The notes beneath the pieces are model-generated. The model saw only the letters and a list, made by a program, of their open reading frames with translations, did not search any database and was not told where the DNA came from. Below are positions 45,680 through 58,299 of a stretch of DNA of 64,000 nt, piece by piece. Position numbers and translations under genes: made by a program. Within the stretch, counting starts at the first letter, position 1; every line of letters begins with the position of its first letter. The stretch spans positions 54,331-118,330 of the forward strand of contig NW_022985478.1 of assembly GCF_010093595.1 (NCBI RefSeq). Direction: 5' to 3'. The DNA is from Mytilinidion resinicola (taxonomy: Eukaryota; Ascomycota; Dothideomycetes; Mytilinidiales; Mytilinidiaceae).

Positions 45680-48600
45680 CTATTAACCTATAGGTAAAAT
45701 ATATCGTGGTATATACTATATTATAATTTAAAACTAAACTATACGCTGTAATAATATAATTTAGAAACGAAAATTAAATTATACTATAGCAAACCCTAAC
45801 CGAATTTACTAGTTCCAACGCTACGGGCAAGTTATTAACTATTGCGTATTAAATACACTATTCGGATTAATAATACAACCGTTAGATTATATTATTATCG
45901 TCGCGTTAGGGTAGTTAGGGTTATAATAATATTTATAGCCGTGTATAGCAATCGCAGTTAAGGCGCGAACGTAGAAGGGTAGTTAAGTACCTAAAGTTCG
46001 TAATAGATATAGTTATTACAAGCTATTTATAAGCCCTAGGTACCCGGAAATTAGGACCTACTATACTACTAGTTATACCCAGGTATATAAGGTTATAGAT
46101 AAATCCCCTAAATATATAGTTAAGTAATAGGTGTAATAATCTAGGTAGCTAAGAGCAGAAGGTATTAAAAAGGGTCTAAGTAGCGGTGAAAGTAGTTAAA
46201 AGCACGTCCGGCCGCTATTAACACGGCGATTAACACGTTTATTAATTATCTATTATCTAATATTCTATTATCCTATTATTATATTAAACCGTAAATCCGT
46301 TATAGTAATTATTATAGCAATTATATTAAACGCTATAGAATAATTCACCCGAATTTTCGAGTATATCCTGCAGTACTATATTATAGTTTGCTAAGTTTAT
46401 AGCTACAGTATTACTAAAACATAGTTATAAATATATTTAACTAAGCACTACTAGGAATTAATATTAGCAACACGAAAATCTATATAAAAGGCTATAGCAG
46501 ATATAGAAGATTAGGCCCAGAACAATAGGTAGGTTATTTTCCTAGCACCTACCGCTAAACCTGTGCTGTATTTACCTATTTAGTATAATAGATTAAAATA
46601 TTTAGGAACTTATAAAAACAACTAGCTATATAGAGCTATAGTACGCGGTTTATAGAATATATAGACCTATTATAAAAAGGAGTATAGGTAGGAGAATTTA
46701 TAAAAGTAAGGACGTTATTACTAAAGGCAGCAGAGTATTATACAGCGGGCAAAAATATAGGAAGTTAGCGTGTATTGCTAGAAATTTAGTAGTAAGGCGT
46801 TGTTAGCCCGATTATTCCAGGTAAATATATATAACCCAGCCGCTAAAAAAGAAAAATAGAAGGATTCTATTTAGAAGGTATTAGAGGCCGCATTTATACA
46901 GGCAATAATTAATATTAAGAAAGCTAATAAAAAAGCAAGCAGTTAGATCTAGGCCGATAACAACTAATTTAAGGTTAATATATAGTTAAACCGCGCTAAA
47001 TAGGCAAAGTATTTAAAAAGATTAGATAGCGAGTAGTTGGAGTTATTAATGCGCAAGCCTAAAAAGAGAGAAGAAGCATTGGCCAATTTATATTTTGCAG
47101 TTAAAATAGTAATTTAGAAGGCGCAGTAAGTATTTAAAGCTAGTATAGTTAGATTAGCAGCTATAAATTATATTAATTAACGTAAAACCGGTAATAAAAC
47201 AAACGAAAAGCCGTTTAGCGCACGCTAGACGGGTAAAACAATAGTTAAATACAGCGCGTATTAGTTAGCTATTATCCGTTATATTTAGAAAACCCGCAGA
47301 ATAGAGCCGATTTATAGTTAAAAAATAGAAAAGTCGGAGAGTAAGGGTAATATCTAGAACTAGAGGCTAGTATTTAGGTTAATAGGTAAATAGGGGTTAG
47401 CGTTGGCAAAAATCGAGATAATAGTAGGGCAGAATAAAGAGAAGAATAGTAATAATAGTAATATTAGCAATAATAGTAGTAATAGTAATAACAGTTATAT
47501 AATTAATAAAAAGAAGTAAGAAAGGTTAAAGAAGGCCGTTTTAGCATTTATATTAGCGTTATTAGACCACCTATTTATAGATAACAAGTACACCAGTGCA
47601 TTAATTAGCGGTATAGCCGTTTTAGGTATTAGCTAGTAATATAGTTAGGAAAGCGCGTTAATATACACGCCTAAAATTACAGCTATTATTAATATATCCT
47701 ATATATTAGTTTTATATTAGGCTATAAAAATGCGTAAAAAGCGCGCGGCGGATATATAATAGAAGGAGTATTTTAGCTAGAAAAACGCCGAGGAAATAGC
47801 GCCGGCGCATTTTAAATTTATATAAGAAATAGCAGACTAGTTTATAATATTAGTTTAATATAGCGGAATACTGCACCCTATAAATTAGTTATAGTAGTTA
47901 AAGGCGTATAGAATAAAGATCTAGTATACTACTAATACTAAGGGCGTAATTAAGTAGATAGATAATATATTATTATATAGTAATATTCGATTTAGTATAC
48001 CCTAGTTGCGTTTAATAGTCTATAGATTAGTAGAAACAGCCTAGGTTAAATTGCACCGGGATTTATTATTATTAGAAGAGGTTAATTAAATTGTACAGAA
48101 GCTGTTAAGTAGACAGGAACCTATTATATTACCAGCTATTAATTAGGCGTATTTAGTAGATAACCTAGCTAAGTAATAGTTAGAATAGAGTTTTATTAAA
48201 AACCCGTAAAATTAAGAGTTAGGATTTAGGGGCGTGTATAGAAAGAAGTGGTTAAGTAATTAGGTTAGCTAGGAGCAGAAAATTAGGAAAAGGTTTATTA
48301 ATATTAGAGCTAGTAACCTAGCAGCCGCTATAGTAGTAAAAGGTAAGCAAGGGTTAGTATAGAAGGGGAAGAAAATTAAAAAGTATATATAAATAATATA
48401 AGTATTCCGGCAGTATTTAGCAGTATTAGTATATATAATAGGTAGGTTGCCAGTGTGTAGAATAGAGTTAATAATAATATAGTATTAAAACAGCCTAAAT
48501 AGTAATAGTAGGGGGATTTTTATTAAAAATAGGTTAGTAGTATATATAACAGTATACTATAAAGGTATAGAAGTTAGTAGAAAAGCTAAAGTTATCTACT

Positions 48601-49458
48601 AATATTTACTACACACAGTAGGCAAATTAGTAGTATATTATTTATAGTTAGTATTACTATTTTAGCAGAGGTTAAAAAATATATAGGGCGGTTAACTAGC
48701 AGAAATTAGTCTATTTATATAGGAGCCTAAGCCCGAAAAGGGTTAGATAATACTATAGAGGAAGCGGAGGCGGGTTTAAATTAATAATATAGTAAGCGCA
48801 GAAGATAAAAAGGATAAAGAAAAGGATAAAAAAAAGAAGAATAAAAAGAAGGATAAAGAGTAAAAAGAAGAAAAATATAAAGCAATAGAAGAAACCGAAA
48901 ATATTACTAAAAATAAAAGGGGAAAGAATATAGTTCTATTACCTAAGAAATAGAATTCCAACCGTTTAAAGATAGTATTATAAGGAGTATTATTGCAATA
49001 AATAGAAGTTAAGTTAAATATTATAGTATAGAGATACAGTACTAAGGCTATATACCGTTAATATATTAATTTTAAGGCGGTTATAAAGGCGGTGGTACAG
49101 GGTAATAAGGATAATTTAGATAATAAAGATAAAGTATTTAATATCTAGACCGGCTATAGATCTAGAATTAGAGGGGGAATATATAGTCGGTTAATTATAG
49201 AGTTAATATTTAGCACTAAGGCAAAAAAGGTATAGTTATAGAGGGTTAGTATAAAGTAGTATTAGTTTTTGCAGTTCCTATGCGTAATATAGACTAAGCT
49301 AAAAAAAGAAACCCGCGCAGTAGCTAATAGAAAAGAGGCTATTAAGGAGAAATATTAACAGTAGAAGATAATAAAATTAGTAAATATAAAGCAGTAGTTA
49401 AAAGTATTAGTAGGTAAAAAGGCTAAATTTTAGGGCGTATAGAAACTAGTATTAAAGG
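45680..49458 (+). mobile_element. OrsD-RecQ element copy C (type D), 3' truncated before the helicase
   Basis: It begins CTATTAAC like A and D, keeps the full leader, the zinc-finger part, the middle region and the acidic stretch, and ends at the position equivalent to D about 61380, just before the Walker A motif. It continues directly into copy E1 through the shared bases CTAT. It provides an intact reference for the site into which Gypsy-2 inserted in copy A (one ACAGC near 48035). Confidence 0.9.
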
Positions 49459-52034
49459 CTATCCTACAGCGGTAAATAGAACTAGCCCTTATTCTATTTA
49501 TTTATTAAGAATAGAAAATACTAGACTAGGGCGTAGATTTAGGCACAGGGCTTATTCTATTTATTTTTAGAGGCAGGTTCTATTTATATCCCGCAGCCGG
49601 AATTACACCAAATTTTAGTATATTATTCAGCGTATTTAGTTGCACCCCCTAGCTAATTTATATTAGGTTAACCCGTGTAGTTAGTTAGGGTTAGGTGGAA
49701 GTTATAGTATTTGCAGAACCGCCGCAACTGCGACTGAGCGCGCAGCAGAACACTACTAGCCGTAGCTATATATACTACACGAATATTAGCAGCAGCACTA
49801 AACTAATACCTATAGAAGGCAGGCGTGGTTAATATTTAATAATAGCGTATTAGGTGCAGGTAAAAAAGGTATAGCAGTAAATAAGGTAGCTACAGGCCTA
49901 ATTTTTAGTTAGGGACGAGAACTTTAAGCCCGGACGTATATATTAGCGCAGATCCTATGCAGTTATATATAGATCCCGGGCAAGCATAGTTATATTATAA
50001 GTTAGGCTATAGTTATAATAGTTTAGTAGGTGGTTAAAGTAATTAGCAACTGTAGCAACTATAGCAGCAAGGCGAAAAAGGGGTGGAAATTGCACCCAGC
50101 AACCTATAAGTAGCACTCGTCGCCGCCTATTAAATATTAAGTAAAAGTTAATTCTAGAGGCAGACTAAGTGTTTAAAATAGCTAAATCTAGTACTAAGAG
50201 CAGGTATTTTAAGTATTTAGCCGAATTCTAATTAGCTATTTATAAGGAGTATAGGTATAGTATATAGCTAGACTAGATTAAAGGCTATTTATAAAAGATC
50301 TATAAGGTACCGCGCAAAGAGGCCGATTTAATTAGAGAAGGTGTGCGTAAATAGCCCGGAGTTATCTAGTATCCGAGTAAGTTTAAAATGCCGGATAGTA
50401 TTATAGCGCCAGTTAGCCAGTTGCCGTTATATTCGGATAGATTATTATATTAACTAGAACCAGGCCGTTACTATTATATATTGCGGAGTATTAGGGCAAT
50501 AAAAAAGTATTAGTAAAAGATCTATAGGTGGTTAGCAGGAAGAAAGCAAGGACGGCTAAGTTAATTAGGAAAAAAGAGGGTACAGGCACGTATTAAAAAG
50601 GTATTTAAACACGTCTATTACTAGTAGTTTTTTATATAAGGCCACGGATTATAGTATTTTAAAGTGCGATAACCTAGGCAAGGCTAGGAAGCTAGGCTAG
50701 AACCTGTTCCTATTAACAGCAAGATTATATAAATGCAGTTAGGAAAGAAAATAGCAGAGGCGTAGGTAAATATAGAGAAGCAAGCCTAAATAACTATCTA
50801 AGCCGGCGAAAGAGATAAGGTAAACCTATAGTTAGAGCGGATATAGTAGTTGCTATATTTAGTAGGTATAGAGAGGCCGGATTTATTAGTATATATTAAG
50901 GAGCTAAATATAAACCTAAAGTAGGAGAAGGAACCTATTAAAGCCGTAATTTAGAAGGCTATAAACGGGTTAGCGCGGTTTAGCTAGGCGTTAGTTATTA
51001 ATTAAATTGGTATATTTATATAGTTAGAGGCGATTTAAATAGAAAAGCACTAAACGCAGTACTAGCTATTGCAGCCGTATATAGATAAGAAGTTAATTAG
51101 CGAATATACTTAGCTATAGAAGCAGATATTAATGTTTTTTGCCTATATACAGCGTAAGTATAAATAAAAGAGCCCTAAGTACCGGTTTACGCGGTAGTAG
51201 TAAAAAGCGTAGAAGGCGTTAATTAAGCAGGCCGAGCAAGAGGTAGAGGAAGAGGACGAGATAGAAGAAAAGGAAAAGGATAAAATAGAAGAAAAGGAGA
51301 ATAAAATAGAAATTAATAAGATAGATAGTAATAAGGAGCAGGGAACAGGAGATAGTAGGCCTAAAAACGCTAGCAGTAAGCTAGAAGAGTTAATAGGCAT
51401 CTAGAAGGCGTGTTTACAGTTTTATATTAAGTTGCTAAACTAATCTATTACCTATAAGGAGTATAACAGCCTATTAGTATATATATTAGCAGTATTAGGT
51501 GTTAAGAAAAACAGCTGGAAGGGCCCTAAGTCGTATCCGCCTATTTTATTAGCCGTTATTAAGGTTACCTATTTTATAGTAGTTTAGTAAGCGTTAGAGT
51601 TATTAGAGCTATTTTAAAATAGCGAGTTTAATAGTAATAGTACGTATAAAAGCGATAATAGTAGTATACTATTCTAGTAGTAGTAGAAAGGATGTTTACA
51701 GTTTATTTAAGAGATAATAGATAAGTTTATAGTCTAAGGAAGCCACAGGCTAATATAGTAGATATTAGATTTACGGATATATAGGTTAAAAATCTATTAT
51801 AATAGTATATTAAGAGGCTATATTAAATAGATAGGCTATAATAAGTTATTATATAAGGGGTTATATTTTAATATAGCCTAGTTCTATAGTATAGTATACA
51901 GGTTAGTTATAGAGAGCCGATAGTTATTATTAAAAAAGCTGTTGTTTTTTAATAGCGGGATTTTAGCATATATATATACTAAAATCCTGCTACCTAGTAA
52001 ATAGAATAAGATAACTAATTAAGTGCCCGTAATT
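49459..52034 (+). mobile_element. OrsD-RecQ element copy E1 (type E), 3' truncated
   Basis: It begins CTATCC and is collinear with E2 from 52035 to about 54609, then joins the start of E2. It keeps the leader, zinc fingers, middle region and an acidic low-complexity stretch, but no helicase. It is more RIP-damaged than E2. Confidence 0.9.
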
Positions 52035-55000
52035 CTATCCCACGGCGGTAAATAGAACCAGCCCTCGTTCTATTTATTTGTTAAGAATAGAAAATACCAG
52101 ACCAGGGCGTAGATTTAGGCACAGGGCTTATTCTATTTATTTTTCAGAGGCAGGTTCCATTTATGTCCCGCAGCCGGAATTGCACCAAATTTTAGTATGT
52201 TATTCAGCGTATTTAGTTGCACCCCCTAGCCGATTTGCATTAGGTTAACCCGTATGGTTGGTTAGGGTTAGGTGGAAGTTATAGTGTTCGCAGAACCGCT
52301 GCGACTGCGACTAAGCGCGCAGCAGAACACCACCAGCCGTGGCCATATACACTATACGAACATTAGCAACAGCACCAAACCAATACCTATAGAAGGCAGG
52401 CGTGGTTAATATCCAATAATAGCGTATTAGGTGCAGGCAAGGAAGGTATAGCAGCAAATAAGGTAGCTACGGGCCCAATTTTTAGTTGGGGACGAGAATT
52501 TTAAGCCCGGATATATATATTAGCGCAGATCCCGTGCAGTTATACATAGATCCCGCGCAGGTATAGTTGTATTGTAAGTTGGGCTATAGTTATAATAGTT
52601 TGGCGGGTGGTTAGGGTGATTAGCAACCGCAGCAACTATGGCAGCGAGGCGAAAAGGGGGTGGAAATTGCACCCAGCAACCTATAAGTAGCACTCGTCGC
52701 CGCCTATTAAATATTAAGTAAGAGTTAATTCTAGAGGCAGACTAAGTATTTAAAATAGCCAAATCCAGTACTAAGAGCAGGTATTTTAAGCATTTAGCCG
52801 AATTCCAATTAGCTATTTACAAGAAGTGCAGGTATAGCGTATAGCTAGACTAGATTAAAGGCCATTTATAAAAGATCTATAAGGTACCGCGCAAAAAGGC
52901 CGATTTAATTAGAGAAGGTGTGCGCAAATAGCCCGGAGTTATCTAGTATCCGAGTAAGTTTGAAATGCCGGATAGTATTATAGCGCCAGTTAGCTAGTTG
53001 CCGTTATATTTAGATAGATTATTATATTAACTAGAACTAGGCCGTTGCTGTTATATATCGCGGAGTATTAGGGCAATAAGGAAGTATTAGCAAAAAATCT
53101 ATAGGTGGTTAGTAGGAAGGAAGCCAGGACGGCTAAGTTAATTAGGAGAAAAGAGGGTGCAGGCACATATTAAAAAGGCATTTAAATATATCTATTGCCA
53201 GCGGTTTTTTATATAAGGCCACGGATTACAGTATTTTAAAGTGCAACAACCTAGGCAAGGCTAGGAAGCCAGGCTAGAACCCGTTCCCGTTAACAGCAAG
53301 ATTGCATAGGCGCAGTTAGGGAAGAAGATGGCAGAGGCGTAGGCAAATATAGAGAAGCGAGTCCAAACAACTATCTAGGCCGGCGAGAAAGATAAGGTAA
53401 ACCCGTGGTTGGAGCGGACGCAGTAGTTGCCGTATTTAGTAGGTATAGAAAGGCCGGATTTATTGGCATATATTAAGGAGCTAAACACAGACCTAAAGCA
53501 GGAGGAGGAACCTGTTAAAGCCGCAATTTAGGAGGCTATAAACGGGTTAGCGCGGTTTAGCCAGGCGTTGGTTATTAATTAAGTCGGCGTATTTATACGG
53601 TTAGAGGCAATTCGAATAGAGAAGCACTAGACGCGGTACTAGCCGTTGCAGCCGTATATAGACGAGAAGTTAATTAGCGAACACACCCGGCTGTAGAAAT
53701 AGATGTTAATGTTTTTTGCCTGTATACAGCATAAGCATAAGTAGGAGAGCCCTAAGTACCGGTTTACGCGGCGGCAGTAAAAGGCGTAGAAGGCGTTAAT
53801 TAAGCAGGCCGAGTAAGAGGTAGAGGGAGAGAACAAGACAGAAGAAAAGGAAGAGGATAAAATAGAAGAGGAGAAGGATAAAATAGAAATTAATAAGATA
53901 GATAGCGATAAGGAGCAGGGAACGGGAGATAGCAGGCCTAAGAACGCCAGCAGTAAGCTAGAAGGGTTAACAGGCATCTAGAAGGCGTGTTTACAGTTTT
54001 ATATTAAGTTGCTAAACTAATCTATTACCCGCAAGGAGTATAACAGCCTGTTAGTGTGTGTATTAGCGGTGTTAGGTGTTAAGGAGGACGGCTGGAAGGG
54101 CCCCAAGTTGTATCCGCCTATTTTATCAGCCGTTATTAAGGTCACCCGTTTTATAGTGGTTTAGCAAGCGTTAGAGTTATTAGAGCCGTTTTAAGATAGC
54201 GAGTTTAACAGTAATAGTACGTACGAGAGCGATAACAGCAGCATACTGTCCCGGCAGCGGCAGAAAAGATGTTTACAGTTTGTTTAAGAGATAATAGATA
54301 AGTTTATAGTCCGAGGGAGCCACGGGCTAATATAGTAGATATTGGATTTACGGATATATAGGTTAAAGATCTATTACAACAGTATATTAAGAGGCTACGT
54401 TAAATAGATAGGCTATAACAAGTTGTTATATAAGGGGTTGCATTTTAATATAGCCTAGTTCCGCAGTATAGTATATAGGTTAGTTATAAAGAGCCGACGG
54501 TTATTATTAGAAGAGCTGTTGTTTTTTAATAGCGGGATTTTAGCATGTGCATATACTAAAATCCTGCTACCTAGCAAATAGAACAAGATAACTAATTAAG
54601 TGCCTGTAATCCTATAGAGTGAATTGCAGGATAATCCAACAGACGAGCGACCGGAATGGAATTTTTTAAAGAACTATTAAACGCAGTTGCCCGTTAATAG
54701 AGAGACGTGGTTATTCGATTATATCGGACGCGATCCTGTAACCCGAGGAAGGTTTTTAAAGGCAGAATACCGCTCGGGTATTAATTAATAAGGAGTTAAG
54801 CAGTATATATCACGCGTAATTAAATTCCGAGAGAAGTTGATTATATTAATATATATATTAGGAAGGCAGCCAGCACAAGAACCTAAGGTTTTAAGCGTTC
54901 GGCACAGCAATACAGTAAAGGGCGGGCATTATAATATATTTATCGAGGACGGTATAGTAGTATTTATAACGCGATACTATAAGGGTTATATAGTTAGTGG

Positions 55001-57612
55001 CGATATTAAGATTATCCATCGATATATACCGTGTAAGGTAGAGGAGTTATTAGTATAGTATTTATAGTTAGTGTTGCTGTTCCAGCAGCGATTAGAGGCG
55101 ATAGTATAGGAGAAAAAGGCAATATTGTCGCATTTATAGCCGGCCGACCTAAGCAGGTATAAGTAGACGTCGGAATAGTTGCGACAGGCGTTAAAGCGCG
55201 AGAGCAGGGTCGGGTTAGGGCAGGAGCTAACTATCTAGTTATACTGTGAAATTGCTATTAGTATTAGCAGAAGGTTTATGCGCAGTTTAACGGCGTTTAG
55301 GGCAGAGGACGACAATAATAATAAGAAGTAGAATAAGGAGAATATAGCAGCAGCAATTGCAGACGAGCAGGCCGGGCATATATCGCACGTTGCCGGGTTA
55401 GTATATACGCGAGCAATTATAGAGCAGGCAGGAGCGGTGGCCGATAAAAGGCAGCAGTTCCGGGCATTAAGCATGGATTAGCATTAGTTTTTAGGATATT
55501 AGTTGGCTGTTAATAATAAGTTTATATTAAAGAAGCGGAAGCAGGCTCTATTTAAAAGCGAAGCAGATAAAGGTTAAAAAGATTAATAGGCGCGGTTAAG
55601 GAAGATAGATATAGCGGTATAGTTAAAGCGGATAATAGGTATAAAGGCGGTGTTCCGAGGCGTACAGGAGGACGTAATCGCGATAATTATAGCAGGCGAG
55701 AGCCCGGTGGTAGCAGTAATACCAACTAGTGCAGGAAAAAGCTTATTATTTATATTGCCAGCGTGGGCAGAGCAGGGTGGAATAATAGTAGTTGTGGTGC
55801 TGTTGATTGCATTGCAAGGGGATATAAAGCGGCGATGCAAGAAGCTGGGTATTTCGTGTAAGGAATAGGAAGAACGGCACCCCCTAGATGCGGCAGCCGT
55901 TGTATTAGTAACGCCGGAATCCGCCGTTAGTAAGGGATTTATAACGTTTTTAAATCGATTAAGGGCAACGCGGCAGCTGGATCGGATTGTTATTAACGAG
56001 TGTTATATTGTTTTAAACTGTTGATATACGTTCTAGAAGCAGATGCAGCAGTTAGGTAAGCTAGTGGCGGCCGAGACGCAGATAGTATTATTAACCGCAA
56101 CGTTGCCGCCGATAGAAGAAGGGGAATTGTATTAAAGAATATATTTCCAGAGGGAGCAGGTAAAGATATTTAGGGCGAGGACAGCACGAGTAAATATAGC
56201 GTATTATATAGTTTAAGTAGATAGAGAAGGAAAATAGGAGATAGAGGAAGCGGTTTTAGGGATAATTTAAAGGAAAATTTAGAGGATTTAAACCGGGAAG
56301 GTAGTAGTATATAGTAGTATAGTTGGAAAAGTAAAGAAAATAGCGCAGGCGTTGGATTGCAGCGCGTATTACTATAACGCAGTAGGTAAAGCAAGTATAT
56401 TAAGCGAGTTTATAGACGGCAAGCAACAGGTAATTATAGTAATAAGCGCGTTGGGTATAAAGGTGGATATACCGGATATTTAGTGTATTATATATATAGA
56501 TCGGCCGCAAACGTTGTTAGATTACGCACAGGAGAGTAGCAGGGCGGGGCGAAACGGATTGCAGAGCGAGGCAATTATAGTTAAAGAAGGGGGTAAGAGG
56601 AGAAGTAAAGAAGATAGGTAGATAGAAGAAGAGCGGCGGTTAGTAGGGTTATATATAGAAGGGGAGGGTAAGATAGAAAAATATAGGAGGATTATATTAG
56701 ACGGGTATTTAGACGGGCAAGGGGATAGAAATAGGTGTAAGGAAGGCGAAGAGTTATATAATATTTGCGGCGGAGTAGAAGAGAAGGTGGAAAAGGTAGA
56801 AGAGGAAATAGAAGAGGCTAAGGAAAAGGTTAAAGAAAAGGTGGGCGGGCAAGCGGTGCAGAAGGAGAATAATAAGGTTATATAAGAGGAGATATAGCGC
56901 AAGTTCCAGCAACAGGAGCAGGAGAAACGGGGCCCGCAGCAGGATTTAATTTGGGGTAGACAACAAGAGTTTATAGAGGTGGAATAGTTGCGGCAGCAGT
57001 TATAGCGGTGGGCAGGGCGATGCAGAGTATATAAAGCAGCGGGTTTAGGGCGGAGCAATTATAATTTGCGGCAGTATTAGAGGCAAGAAAGTTAACAGGT
57101 AAAGGAGATAGTAAAGATGTTGGAGGGGAGGATTAAGTTCAAGGCATTTTCGGGTTGTTTTTAGTATAGGGTGCTATAAGAGATTTACAATTAATAGGAG
57201 AGTAATAGATAGAGTAGGTATCGGAAGGTTTAAGGCGGGTGTTGCTAGTATACAGGTGTAGTAATAGCCGGGTTTATTAGGTTAATATTTAGGTATAAAA
57301 CGGAGGTTTAGAAGCGTTGGAGGCGCCGGATAGGGAAGATAGAAGTGGATATAGATTTAGACGAGGAGTTAGTTGGTTATTTAGAAGGGAAACGGCAGTT
57401 AGAGGTAGTGGAAAGTAATAATTTAGCAGGAGAGTTTTGTTAGATTACCAGGTTAATAGTAGAGTAGGTAGAATAGTAGAGAGATGTATATTTTTAAGGA
57501 AAAAAATAATATATAATAAATATAATATAAAAATTAAATAGGATAGGATTAGTTTAAAAGGTGTATTATATTATTTAGAGGTTATAAAAAGATAAATTAG
57601 GTAAAAATAATT
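52035..57612 (+). mobile_element. OrsD-RecQ element copy E2 (type E), near full length
   Basis: It starts CTATCC at 52035 and extends 5.58 kb to the start of copy D. The leader is about 700 bp. The coding part runs from about 52770 to 57480. The last 130 bp are AT-rich and lack the 120-bp array, so the 3' end may be trimmed. RIP damage is light. Confidence 0.88.
52770..57480 (+). pseudogene. type E OrsD zinc-finger / RecQ helicase protein, lightly RIP-damaged
   Basis: The + frame opens with paired C2H2-like fingers of the OrsD (DUF3505) type and the family segment CQRFFIQGHG (about 53180-53220). An acidic Glu/Lys stretch follows (about 53820-53930), then a conserved block at 54837-55060 with SVRHSNT, a YYKG turn and IKIIHRY. 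The RecQ-type helicase starts near 55640. Walker A reads PTSAGKS (about 55730), the DExH box reads NECY (about 56000), motif III is LTAT, and motif VI QESSRAGRNG lies near 56530. About 25 in-frame stops occur, nearly all explicable as CAA/CAG/TGG changes. Telomere-linked RecQ helicases occupy chromosome ends in several fungi; a role in end recombination is proposed for them. Confidence 0.8.
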
Positions 57613-58299
57613 CTATTAACCTATGGGTAAAACATATCGTGGCATATGCCATATTATGATTTAAAACTGAACCGTGCGCTGCAACGATATAATTTAGAAA
57701 CGAAAATTAAATTATACCGTGGCAAACCCCAACCGAATTTGCTGGTTCCAACGCTGCAGGCAAGTTATCGACTATTGCGCATTAAATACACTATTCGGAT
57801 TAACGATGCGACCGTTGGATTATGTTGTCGTCGTCGCGTTGGGGTAGTTAGGGTTGTGATAATGTTCGTGGCTGTGCGCAGCGATCGCAGTTAAGGCGCG
57901 AACGTAGGAGGGTAGTTAAGTACCCAAAGTTCGTAATAGATGTAGTCGTTGCAAGCTATTTACAAGCCCTAGGTACCCGGAAATCAGGACCCACTATGCC
58001 ACCAGTTGCACCCAGGCATGCAAGGTCGTAGATAGATCCCCCAGATACATAGTTAAGTGACGGGTGTAATAATCTAGGTGGCCAAGAGCAGGAGGCGTTG
58101 GGAAGGGTCTAAGTAGCGGTAAGAGTAGTTAAAAGCACGTCCGGCCGCTATTAACACGGCGATTAACACGTTTATTAATTATCTATTATCTAATATTCCA
58201 TCATCCCATTATTATATTAAACCGTGAATCCGTTACAGCAATTATTGTAGCAATTGTATTAAACGCCATAGAACAATTCACCCGAATTTTCAAGCATAT

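Noticed and set aside
51143..51400. Minus-strand ORFs at 51143-51400, 53639-53977, 48776-48961 and 60709-61065 repeated among element copies
   Set aside because: They are antisense to the Glu/Lys-rich low-complexity stretches of the elements, which read as Ser/Leu/Phe on the other strand. Recurrence follows from element homology.
56522..57058. 178-codon minus-strand ORF in copy E2
   Set aside because: It lies antisense to helicase motif VI and the charged tail, which carry clear family motifs on the plus strand.
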